From CAYFMP01 sp964344215 (GTDB lineage: Bacteria; Pseudomonadota; Alphaproteobacteria; Rhodospirillales; Casp-alpha2), in the NCBI GenBank assembly GCA_964344215.1, contig CAYFMP010000029.1:1-41735 (forward strand): a stretch of 41,735 bases of DNA, written 5' to 3'. Under the pieces are notes generated by a model that was not told the origin of the DNA, searched no databases, and was given only the letters and a program-made list of their open reading frames with translations. Every line of letters starts with the position of its first letter. The stretch's first letter is position 1. Below are positions 32,365 to 40,011 of the stretch, one piece after another. The position numbers were made by a program, and so were the translations under genes.

Positions 32365-34368
32365 TCAGCGGACGCCGTGGCAGTGCTTGTAGCGCTCTCC
32401 GGACCCGCACGGACACAGCGTGTTGCGACCGATCGCGGCACCCTTCGGAAGCGGCTTGCCCTGGTTGGCGGCGACGATGCCGTCGGTCGGCGGCGCTTTC
32501 GGCCGATCGCCGCCGAAAGCGTCCTTGGCGATCTCCCGAAGGTGCCCGAGGCGGGTCAATATTTCATCGCGGCCGATCTCGCCGAACCGCTGGACATGGG
32601 TCGGGTCGGCGACCCGCGCCAGGAAGTATTCGAAGTAGATCAGCATGCCGAACAGGGTGCCGCGAAACAGGCTGTTGACTGCGTTGTCGAGACCCGGTTC
32701 GAGCGGAAATATGTAGCCCATCGACGGCCGGAAGAACTTCATCATGCGAACCAGATAGGCTTTATCGCCAAAGTCCTCGATTTCCGCGAACAAGGCGGTC
32801 ACGGCTTCCACATACCTGTCGATGGCGGCGCCTACGGCCGGTCCGTTCCAGGCCCGCCGAAACCGTTCCGCGGAATAGACAGGAAAGGATTCGACAATAT
32901 TCCGAACGACCTCGTGTTTGTCGGTCGACGCCTCGGCAAAGGCGAGGTCCCGGGCACGCCGCGGCACGGCGCCGCGAAGCGCCGCTCCGTCGCTGCAATT
33001 GTAATAACGGTGGCTGTCGGCGTAGAGATCGAGCAGGTCGGAGAAATTGACGATCGCCGGAAACAGACCACGCGAGGTATGGAAGGTGCCGCCGAAGTTG
33101 GCCGGCACCGGCAGTTCGAATGTCTGGCTCTTGAACTCCGCACCCGGCGTGTAGTGATAGGTGTCCTTGGCGTGATGATGGTCGTCGGAACGCGCTCCGA
33201 AATCGGTGCCGAAGAAGTAGAGCTCCTTGAAACCGCTTTCCAGCGCGAAATCGAGGGCCGCGTTGGCGACCGTCGGACCCGAAAGCAGAAAGGCCTTCTC
33301 GTCCGGATCGCGGTAGATCGCCAACGGACTCAAGCCTGGCCGGAAGAAATAGACGATGTTTTCGAAATGGCTCAAGGCGTCCGGGTCGACGGTGAAGGCG
33401 GCGACCAGACAGACGTCGGAGATATCGTGTTCCTCGGCGACCTGGGCGACCAGCGGCGAAACACTCAAGTTCTCGATCTCGATCTGGAAATCCGGCACGA
33501 TGCCGTTCTTCATGAGCGCCCGGAGCGCCGAGCCGCAGGAAATGACGACCGCTCGCCCGGCATGTTGGCGGATCGCCTCCAGATCGGAATCGAGCGACGG
33601 CCCGCTGGCGACGATGAACGCAGGCGTCTCGCCGCAGACGTCGGATTGCGGCTGCACGCAGACCCGACTGCTGCCGGTTCCGAGATTCCGGTACGCATTC
33701 CACATCATCAGGGTTTCGTCGAAGAAATGGCCGAGCGCGTCGATGATCAGAGAGGATTCGTACCTGAGATTGTCGAGAACCCGGTCGGCCAATTCGGCAT
33801 GGTCGTGGATAACGCAAGTCAGGCCGTCCGAGGCGCACGGATTGGCGTCCCGGATCAGGCGCCAGACATGCCCCGACAGCTCGTTGGGGTCGTCGCCGTA
33901 AAGGAAATGCACGGTGCCGCCGCGCCTTTGGACGGCGTGGACGAACCGGTACCAATCGAAGCTGTCGAACGAGCGCCAGAGGGAAGCCATGTCCGGTTCG
34001 ATCACGAACACGCAGAGGCTTCGGGCGCGGTCCAGCAACTCGGTCAAATCGATGCCCTGACCGACCCCGAACACCATCAGGAAGTAGGCGTCGTGCGAGC
34101 GTAGGATATCGAAAAAGGCGATCTCTTCCTGTGCGGCCCGTTCTAATGTCGCTTCGAGCATCCGGTAGGTATGGGCATCGATCCTCTCCGGCGCCGGCGC
34201 TTGAACGGTGAAGCGGACGTTGCGGGGCTCGATCTGCCCTGAGGTGCGAGCCGCATTCCTCTCCTCTTCGCTCAAACCCATCAGGCGCTGGTGGATTCCC
34301 GGCACCATCTGTTCGAACAGAATGAGATTGCGTTTCTGCTGATCGGTCAGGTCATCGGTCGTGATCAT
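32365..34368 (-). CDS. Maf/DUF115-type flagellin glycosyltransferase with C-terminal SEC-C motif
   Basis: The 667-residue protein has the central DUF115/MptE-like domain of the motility-associated factor family. AFIVASGPSLDSDLEAI at about 246-262 is followed by VVISCGSALRALMKNGIVPD and the FFGTDFGARSDDHHH region. Maf proteins transfer nonulosonic acids such as pseudaminic or legionaminic acid to flagellin in the cytoplasm before export. The last 17 residues form a SEC-C zinc motif (LCPCGSGERYKHCHG), an unusual tail for this family. I chose the ATG at 34368 because it overlaps the upstream stop by four bases; the longer open frame upstream is the shadow of the neighbouring gene. It converges on flgE. 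Confidence 0.88.
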   Translation of the reverse strand: MITTDDLTDQQKRNLILFEQMVPGIHQRLMGLSEEERNAARTSGQIEPRNVRFTVQAPAPERIDAHTYRMLEATLERAAQEEIAFFDILRSHDAYFLMVFGVGQGIDLTELLDRARSLCVFVIEPDMASLWRSFDSFDWYRFVHAVQRRGGTVHFLYGDDPNELSGHVWRLIRDANPCASDGLTCVIHDHAELADRVLDNLRYESSLIIDALGHFFDETLMMWNAYRNLGTGSSRVCVQPQSDVCGETPAFIVASGPSLDSDLEAIRQHAGRAVVISCGSALRALMKNGIVPDFQIEIENLSVSPLVAQVAEEHDISDVCLVAAFTVDPDALSHFENIVYFFRPGLSPLAIYRDPDEKAFLLSGPTVANAALDFALESGFKELYFFGTDFGARSDDHHHAKDTYHYTPGAEFKSQTFELPVPANFGGTFHTSRGLFPAIVNFSDLLDLYADSHRYYNCSDGAALRGAVPRRARDLAFAEASTDKHEVVRNIVESFPVYSAERFRRAWNGPAVGAAIDRYVEAVTALFAEIEDFGDKAYLVRMMKFFRPSMGYIFPLEPGLDNAVNSLFRGTLFGMLIYFEYFLARVADPTHVQRFGEIGRDEILTRLGHLREIAKDAFGGDRPKAPPTDGIVAANQGKPLPKGAAIGRNTLCPCGSGERYKHCHGVR

Positions 34369-35666
34369 GGCGCCGCTTCCCGGTACCGTATACTCAACGC
34401 CTCCTTGGCGGCTGCGACGGCATGGCTCCATCGGTCCGGCGCCGGTTGCCGAAACAGGCGCACGGAAGAATACCAGGGACTGTCGCCGCGGCCCAGGAAC
34501 CACCACCACGACGGCGTCGCCGAAAGCAACACCCAACAGGGAACGCCGAGCGCGCCGGCCAGGTGGGCGGTGTCGCTGGACGCCGTGATGACCAGATCCA
34601 TGGCCGCGATCCGGGCCGCATGCCCGTCCCAATCGTCGGCCTCGCTGGCGGCCTCGTCGTAGAGAAGCGCTGCTCCGGTCCGTGCTTCGAATTGGGCCCG
34701 TTCTTCGCCGCTGGCGTCGCCTTGCAGAGCGACGAAGGTGACGCCGGGCACCTCGACCAGTAGGCGCCACTCGTCGAGGCCGGGGCTGTCCCGATGGCGG
34801 GTCTCCGCCGCCGTGCCGCGCCAGCAGATGCCGACCAGCGGCTTGTCGGCGCCGCCCACGCGGAGACGCTCCCACAGTCCTCTATCGACCGTCAGGTAGG
34901 GCGCCGGCTTGCCGAACGCCGCCGGTTCGGGCCGCATCCAGCGACCCAGGTTGCCGATCGGGATGTGGGCGTCGAAATCGGCCGGTACGATTTCCGGCGA
35001 CGGCGGCGTCGTCCGTTCGACACATGTTACCTCGGGAAATGAGCGCCGCATCAGCTCGACCAGCCGCCGGTCGCATTCCAGGGTGAGGCGGGCGCCGGCC
35101 GCGACCAGGCCGGGCAGGATGCCGGCGAACATGACATCGTGGCCGATGTCCGCTTCGCCCCAGACCAGGAGGTCGATGCCGCGGGGGCTGCGGCCCTTCC
35201 ACAACGGCGCCTCGAAGTCGCGCCGATCCGTCAAACCCGCAGCGGTCTTCCAACGCCATTCGTATTCCGGCCAGCCTTCGCTGAGTTGGCCATGCAACAG
35301 CAGCAGTTGCGCGCGGAGAACGTGGGCCTCGGCGTCGTTCGGATGCTCGGTGAGGACGCGCTCGGCGCACTCGAGCGCTGCCTGGAATTCGCCCCGGTCC
35401 ATGAGAACCCCGCCGCGGCCGCGCTCCGCCGCGAGCAGGCCGGGATCGAACGACAGTGCTTGGCGGAAGCTCTCCATAGCCGCATCCGAACGACCCTGCC
35501 GGTGCTGGACCCGGCCCAGTCGGCAAAGCGTCTCGGCCGATCCAGGCTTAAGCGTCAGCGCTCCGATCAGGCTGGCCTCGGCATCTTCGAGGCGGCCGTC
35601 GTCGAGGTTCGATGCGGCCATCGCCGTCAGTCCCTCGAAGTCGTCTTCGGGAACCCGGTCGCTCAC
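34365..35666 (-). CDS. Short TPR protein with divergent glycosyltransferase-like domain (433 aa)
   Basis: About four TPRs (residues 10-140) are followed by a GT-B/heptosyltransferase-like domain. The first loop reads WGEADIGHDVMFAGILPGL, where the related modules have WxEQGVGDEIMFAG. The later signature is MDLVITASSDTAHLAGALGV instead of MDLVISISNSTAH. The altered Gly-Asp loop suggests changed or lost activity. The start is a GTG that overlaps the upstream stop (GTGA), and its own stop overlaps the maf-like ATG, so all three minus-strand genes are translationally coupled. It may be a specificity or regulatory partner of the large protein; that is inference. Confidence 0.8.
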   Translation of the reverse strand: MSDRVPEDDFEGLTAMAASNLDDGRLEDAEASLIGALTLKPGSAETLCRLGRVQHRQGRSDAAMESFRQALSFDPGLLAAERGRGGVLMDRGEFQAALECAERVLTEHPNDAEAHVLRAQLLLLHGQLSEGWPEYEWRWKTAAGLTDRRDFEAPLWKGRSPRGIDLLVWGEADIGHDVMFAGILPGLVAAGARLTLECDRRLVELMRRSFPEVTCVERTTPPSPEIVPADFDAHIPIGNLGRWMRPEPAAFGKPAPYLTVDRGLWERLRVGGADKPLVGICWRGTAAETRHRDSPGLDEWRLLVEVPGVTFVALQGDASGEERAQFEARTGAALLYDEAASEADDWDGHAARIAAMDLVITASSDTAHLAGALGVPCWVLLSATPSWWWFLGRGDSPWYSSVRLFRQPAPDRWSHAVAAAKEALSIRYREAAP

Positions 35667-38600
35667 GGCGCACTGTCCTTCCCGGCTTCGACCCGTTGGC
35701 GGAGAAGGGCTGCCGCTTCGGCCAGGACCGCCTCCCAATCGCCGGGCACCGTCTGCCGCAACAGGCGCGCCGACGGATACCAGGGACTGTCGTCGCGTTG
35801 CTCGAACCAGCGCCACAGCGGCGGCGCCGTGAGCAGGACCCAGACCGGAACGCCAAGGGCGCCTGCTATGTGGGCCGTTGAGTTGGAAATCGAGATCACC
35901 AGGTCCATGGCGGCGACCTGGGCGGCAAAGGCATCGAGGTCCGCCATCTGATCGACGGCAGCGTCGTGGACGACGGATATCCCGGCCGCGGCCTCGAGGG
36001 CGGCGCGCTCGGCCGCTGTGTCGCCGTATTGCAGATCGACGAAGACGACGCCTGGAGTCTCGAGGACCGGCCACCACGCCTCCAAGCTCATGGATTTGAG
36101 GTGTCCCATTTCGGCGTTCCGGCTGTGCCAGGCGATGCCGGCGAGCAGGTCGCCGTTGCCGCCGAGATAGCGCCCTCGCAATTCGTCCCTGAGTCCGGCG
36201 TCGGCCAGCAGAAAAGCGCGCCGCGCCGGGAACGCTTCGAAACTCGGCCTCAACCACCGGCCGAGGCTGGCCGACGGAACCTGGAAATCGATGCCTGCGT
36301 CGGTCTCCGGGGCCGGCGGCTCGGTCCTTTCGACGCAGGTGACGCCCTCGAAAGATCGCCGGAACAACGGCACCAGGCGCGGATCGCACTCGACGACGAC
36401 CTCGGCGCCGGCCTCGACCAGGTCGGGCAGCAGACCGGCGAACATGATCTCGTCGCCGACGCCCTGTTCCGACCACACCAACAGTTTCCGCCCGTCCAGG
36501 TCCTCTCCCCGCCACGGCAACGCCTCGAAACGCCGCCGCGCCGCCGGATGACCGTCGACTCCGAGGCGCCATTCGTATTCCCGCCATCCCTCCTCGAGAC
36601 GACCCTCGAGCAGCAAGGTTTCGGAATAATTGACGTGCGCCTGGGCGGCTTCGGGATCGAGTGCAATGGCACGAAGGTGGCCGGCTTCGGCCTCGTCGAG
36701 GCGGTTCGTCCAGTGCATCAACATGGCGCGGTCGCTGTACGCCTTGGCGAAGCCGGGGTCGAGCGCCAGGGCGCGGTCGTAGCAGGCTTCGGCATCTTCG
36801 AAAGCGCCCTGCTTCTGGCGGACCACGCCCAATCGGTGGTGGGCTTCGGCAAAGCCCGGAGCAAGGGATACGGTACGCTCGAAACAGGCTGCCGCTTCTT
36901 CGAGCCGTCCCTGGCGGTCGCGGATCGAACCGAGGTTGTTGTGGGCCTCGACATAACCGGGGTCGAGGTCGATGGCTTCCAGGTAGTGCTCGTCGGCGTC
37001 GTCCAGTCGACCGAGGTCGTGCAAGACCGTGCCCAGGTTGTTGTGGATATGCGGCGATTCGGGTTTCAACGCCAGCGCCCGCTGCATCCGCTGCAACGCA
37101 TCCTCGAAGCGGCCGGCGTCTTTGAGGACCAGCCCCAGATTGTTCAAGGCCTCGACGAAATCGGGTTGCCGGGCGAGCGCCTTCTCGTAGCACTCTATCG
37201 CCGCCTCAAGACGTCCCTGCATCTGACGGATGGTGCCGAGGTTCATGTGGGCCGTAGCAAACGCCGGATCGGCATCGATGGCGCTTCGGAAACTGGCCGC
37301 CGCCTCTTCCAACCGGCCCTGTCTTCGGTGGGTTATGCCCTCCTTGTTGTGGTCGTCCGCATCGCTGCTGCTGCGTTCGCCGGCCGCCACCGGCGGCCTG
37401 TGTTGCGACTTGAACTCCCACAGGGCTTCGGTCATGTCGGCCAGCACGCCCCCCCAATCTCCCGCCTCCTGTTGGCGGAACAGCCGCGCCGACGGGTACC
37501 AGGGGCTGTCGTCGCGCTGCTCGAACCAGCGCCAAAGCGGCGCCGCTGTGAGCAGGATCCAGACCGGAACGCCAAGGGCGCCCGCCATGTGGGCCGTTGA
37601 GTTGGAAATCGAGATCACCAAGTCCATGGCAGCGACCTGGGCGGCGAAGGCGTCGAGATCGGCCAGTTGATCGACCGCTTCGTCCCGCACCACTGCGATT
37701 CCCGCTTCTTCCCTCAGCCGTGCCCGCTCGGCCCCGGTGTCTCCGTACTGAAGATCGATGACCTTGATTCCGGGAACCGCCAGCAGCGGACGCCAATCGG
37801 ACAGGGCCAGCGACTTGTCGCCGCCGATATCGGCATTGGCGCTGTACCAGGCGATGCCGACCAGAAGATCGTCGCCGTCCGCTCCGTAGCTCCGGCGCAG
37901 CGCCGAGCTGCGGTCGGGATCGGCTGCGAGGTAGCCCACGCGACCCGGGAACGACTCGAAATCCCGGCGCAGCCACTGTCCCAGGCTTGCCAGCGCAACC
38001 TGCGCGTTGATGCGATCCGAAGTCGTTGACGGCGACGGCGGGTCGGACCTCGGCACGCATTCGAGTCCGGCGATCGATCGCTCGAACAGAGAGACCAGGC
38101 GGGGATCGCATTCGAAAACGACTTCGGCTCCGGCCTCGATCAGGTCGGGAAGCATGCCGGCGAACATGATCTCGTCGCCGACGCCCTGTTCGGCCCAGAC
38201 CAGGATCGTCTTGCCGGCCGCATCGGAGCCGTCCCAAAGCGGCGCCCGGAAGCGGTCGTGGCGGGGATCGAAGCGGCTGTGTTTCCATCTCCATTCGTAT
38301 TCCGCCCATCCCTCTTCGAAACGCCCCGCATGGAGCAGGGCCTCGGCGTGCTTGATGTGCGCATCGGCGTCGTCCGGCGCCAATGCAAGGGCCTTCTCGA
38401 AATGGGCCAGCCCTTCGGCCGCTCGCCCTTGACCTCGGCGGACGGTGCCGAGATTGGCGTGCGCTCTCGCCAGGTCGGGAGCAATCGTCAAGGCCCGCTC
38501 ATAGCTGGCGCCAGCGTCATCGAGACGTCCCATTCTCTGATAGGTGACGCCGAGGTCGATCAGGATGGTCGTATTATCGGGATCGAGCGACCTCGCCCTC

Positions 38601-39313
38601 TCCAGGCTGGCCGCCGATTGTTCCAACTCGCCGGTGTCCTTGAACAGGGAGCCCAGATGATGATGGACACGGGCGTTATCCGGGGTCAGTTCCGCCGCCC
38701 TTTGGAAACTGCGTCTGGCATCGTCCAACAGGCTTCGCTCGTGTTCAACGCAACCTCGGTTGAAGTGGGCTTCGGCGTACCCGGGTTCGGCAGCAATCGC
38801 ACGCTCGAAGCAGGCGGCGGCTTCCTCGAGGCGGTTCTGACGATGGTGCACGGTTCCCAGATTGTTGTGGGCCGGCGCGAAATCGGGGATTTTCTCGATC
38901 GCGCGGCGGTAGCATTCGGCGGCTTCGTCCAAACGGTTTTCGGACTGATAGGCGGCGGCCAGATTGAAGTTGGCCTCGCCAAGCCCGGGATCGAGGGCGA
39001 CTGCGCGTTCGAAACAGTCCAGCGCCTCCGCCGCCCGACTCGAATTTTGCAGCAACACGCCCAGATTGTTATGCCCCTCCGCGTACCCGGGATCGAGTTC
39101 GAGGGCTCGCCTGATCAAGGCCTCGGCGCCGCGCGCGTCGCCTCTGTCCCGGGCGACAAGACCGAGGAAGTAATGGCATCTGGCATGATCGGGAACCAGT
39201 TGCAAAACCTCCCGGTAGGCCGCGCTCGCCTCGGCCAAACGACCCGCTCGGTGGTGGTCCAACGCCCCGGCGAATACGTCCTCGGCGTCGATCCCGGTTT
39301 CACTTCGACTCAT
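35663..39313 (-). CDS. Double TPR-glycosyltransferase protein (1216 aa, internal duplication)
   Basis: The protein is two copies of one unit. Residues about 10-330 hold some ten TPRs and 340-650 a GT-B/heptosyltransferase-like domain. Residues about 655-900 hold some eight TPRs and 910-1210 a second such domain. Both GT domains keep VGDEIMFAG, an LLVGIAWYS- or LLAGIAWHS-type strand, and the signature MDLVISISNSTAH. At DNA level the units are nearly identical over about 100 bases, with a 34-base perfect match (35868-35901 and 37587-37620). The ATG at 39313 has CAGGA 7 bases before it. It heads the operon that ends with the Maf-like flagellin glycosyltransferase, so a role in building or extending the flagellin glycan is likely. 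Confidence 0.85.
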   Translation of the reverse strand: MSRSETGIDAEDVFAGALDHHRAGRLAEASAAYREVLQLVPDHARCHYFLGLVARDRGDARGAEALIRRALELDPGYAEGHNNLGVLLQNSSRAAEALDCFERAVALDPGLGEANFNLAAAYQSENRLDEAAECYRRAIEKIPDFAPAHNNLGTVHHRQNRLEEAAACFERAIAAEPGYAEAHFNRGCVEHERSLLDDARRSFQRAAELTPDNARVHHHLGSLFKDTGELEQSAASLERARSLDPDNTTILIDLGVTYQRMGRLDDAGASYERALTIAPDLARAHANLGTVRRGQGRAAEGLAHFEKALALAPDDADAHIKHAEALLHAGRFEEGWAEYEWRWKHSRFDPRHDRFRAPLWDGSDAAGKTILVWAEQGVGDEIMFAGMLPDLIEAGAEVVFECDPRLVSLFERSIAGLECVPRSDPPSPSTTSDRINAQVALASLGQWLRRDFESFPGRVGYLAADPDRSSALRRSYGADGDDLLVGIAWYSANADIGGDKSLALSDWRPLLAVPGIKVIDLQYGDTGAERARLREEAGIAVVRDEAVDQLADLDAFAAQVAAMDLVISISNSTAHMAGALGVPVWILLTAAPLWRWFEQRDDSPWYPSARLFRQQEAGDWGGVLADMTEALWEFKSQHRPPVAAGERSSSDADDHNKEGITHRRQGRLEEAAASFRSAIDADPAFATAHMNLGTIRQMQGRLEAAIECYEKALARQPDFVEALNNLGLVLKDAGRFEDALQRMQRALALKPESPHIHNNLGTVLHDLGRLDDADEHYLEAIDLDPGYVEAHNNLGSIRDRQGRLEEAAACFERTVSLAPGFAEAHHRLGVVRQKQGAFEDAEACYDRALALDPGFAKAYSDRAMLMHWTNRLDEAEAGHLRAIALDPEAAQAHVNYSETLLLEGRLEEGWREYEWRLGVDGHPAARRRFEALPWRGEDLDGRKLLVWSEQGVGDEIMFAGLLPDLVEAGAEVVVECDPRLVPLFRRSFEGVTCVERTEPPAPETDAGIDFQVPSASLGRWLRPSFEAFPARRAFLLADAGLRDELRGRYLGGNGDLLAGIAWHSRNAEMGHLKSMSLEAWWPVLETPGVVFVDLQYGDTAAERAALEAAAGISVVHDAAVDQMADLDAFAAQVAAMDLVISISNSTAHIAGALGVPVWVLLTAPPLWRWFEQRDDSPWYPSARLLRQTVPGDWEAVLAEAAALLRQRVEAGKDSAP

Positions 39314-39380
39314 ACTCGATCCTGTGCCTCCGACAGCGCCGGGCTGGGGACCTACGCATGATACCGCCCCGTCCGCGAAG

Positions 39381-39396
39381 CGCAATCCGGCTGCCG
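39381..39396 (-). promoter_or_regulatory. Sigma-54-like promoter of the glycosyltransferase operon
   Basis: On the minus strand CGGCAGCCGGATTGCG has GG and GC at the exact 12-base offset and keeps GGCA and TTGC of the consensus. The start point would be about 57 bases before the ATG at 39313. The match is weaker than that before fliK. Confidence 0.45.
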
Positions 39397-39411
39397 CCGT
39401 TCACCTAAGAC

Positions 39412-39425
39412 CGGTCGGTTTGCCG
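39412..39425 (-). promoter_or_regulatory. Candidate activator site upstream of the glycosyltransferase operon
   Basis: On the minus strand CGGCAAACCGACCG matches 12 of 14 bases of the site before the ACP promoter (3524-3537). It ends 15 bases before the sigma-54-like element. Confidence 0.3.
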
Positions 39426-39437
39426 GCAGCGGTTGCG

Positions 39438-39466
39438 TTAACCTTTTTCTTTAGCGTTTCTTTAAC
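39438..39466 (+). promoter_or_regulatory. CtrA-like binding box upstream of sciP
   Basis: TTAG-N7-TTAAC (39451-39466) matches the CtrA box TTAA-N7-TTAA with one mismatch. A further TTAACC half site lies at 39438-39443. The box is 46 bases before the chosen sciP start. Since SciP inhibits CtrA, this would close a feedback loop. Confidence 0.4.
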
Positions 39467-39511
39467 AGCCTGTGGGCTAGGGTGTGCCCAGCAACGCCAC
39501 CGATGCTCCGA

Positions 39512-39868
39512 ATGTCCAAATACCCAGTGATGACCGAACAGAAACCCTACTACCCGGACCAGCGAAAATCGGAGATTTCCTACAAAGAGGCCGTTGGTCC
39601 AGCCGGCAAGCAATTGACTTTGCACGACCTGCCGCCTCCGGGAACCCAGCGATGGGTCGCCAGGCGCAAGGCCGAAGTGGTTGCCGGCGTGCGGGGCGGC
39701 CTGATTTCCCTGGAGGAGGCTTGTCACCGCTACAACCTTTCGGTCGACGAATTCCGGTCCTGGCAAAGATTGCTCGAATCGCACGGGATACAAGGGCTGC
39801 GCACGACGCGGACGAAGAAATACCGCCAGCGCCCAAAGCGCCCGGACACCAAACCGAACGCTACTTGA
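39512..39868 (+). CDS. sciP: CtrA inhibitor SciP (DUF1153)
   Basis: The core LPPPGTQRWVARRKAEVVAG, with LISLEEACHRYNLSVDEF and WQRLLESHGIQGLRTTR, is the DUF1153/SciP helix-turn-helix domain. In Caulobacter SciP binds CtrA and DNA, and keeps CtrA from activating promoters late in the cell cycle. Candidate starts are GTG 39482 and ATGs 39503, 39512 and 39530; none has a clear ribosome site. I use 39512 (118 aa); the 39530 start gives 112 aa, nearer the roughly 90 residues of Caulobacter SciP. The basic C-terminal tail (KKYRQRPKRPDTK) may bind DNA. It stands alone between the divergent glycosyltransferase operon and fliF. Confidence 0.88.
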   Translation: MSKYPVMTEQKPYYPDQRKSEISYKEAVGPAGKQLTLHDLPPPGTQRWVARRKAEVVAGVRGGLISLEEACHRYNLSVDEFRSWQRLLESHGIQGLRTTRTKKYRQRPKRPDTKPNAT

Positions 39869-39869
39869 T

Positions 39870-39894
39870 CGATTAGGCAAATTCTGCCTAGTCG
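39870..39894 (+). terminator. Hairpin after sciP
   Basis: The stem pairs 39870-39879 with 39885-39894 around TAGGCA/TGCCTA: ten pairs including one G-T, with a 5-base loop. It begins two bases after the sciP stop. The following sequence is moderately T-rich. It probably ends the sciP transcript before fliF. Confidence 0.5.
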
Positions 39895-39909
39895 TTAACG
39901 TCTTATTCA
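39895..39909 (+). promoter_or_regulatory. CtrA-like binding box upstream of fliF
   Basis: TTAA-CGTCTTA-TTCA has the 7-base spacing of a CtrA box with one mismatch in the second half. It lies about 105 bases before fliF. The fliF operon is CtrA-controlled in Caulobacter. No sigma-54 match with correct spacing is seen in this gap. Confidence 0.4.
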
Positions 39910-40011
39910 CTACCTGGATTCTAGCATCACGGCGAATGTGGGACGTATACGCTGCGGTGGGACGCGGCGTTTTTCGAAATATCGTAACCTAGTGTTGGAC
40001 GGGGGAACGAA

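Noticed and set aside
32377..37600. Long plus-strand frames opposite the Maf and TPR-GT genes (for example 32377-34104 and 35966-37600)
   Set aside because: They mirror the minus-strand genes, have Arg/Val/Gly-rich composition without domains, and their repeats only reflect the TPR periodicity.
39421..39440. Sigma-54 promoter in front of sciP (GG and TTGC nearby)
   Set aside because: The GG-to-GC offset is 10 bases instead of 12, so the geometry is wrong.
39928..39990. Sigma-54 promoter in front of fliF
   Set aside because: TGGGACG-like stretches occur but no TTGC lies at the required distance.
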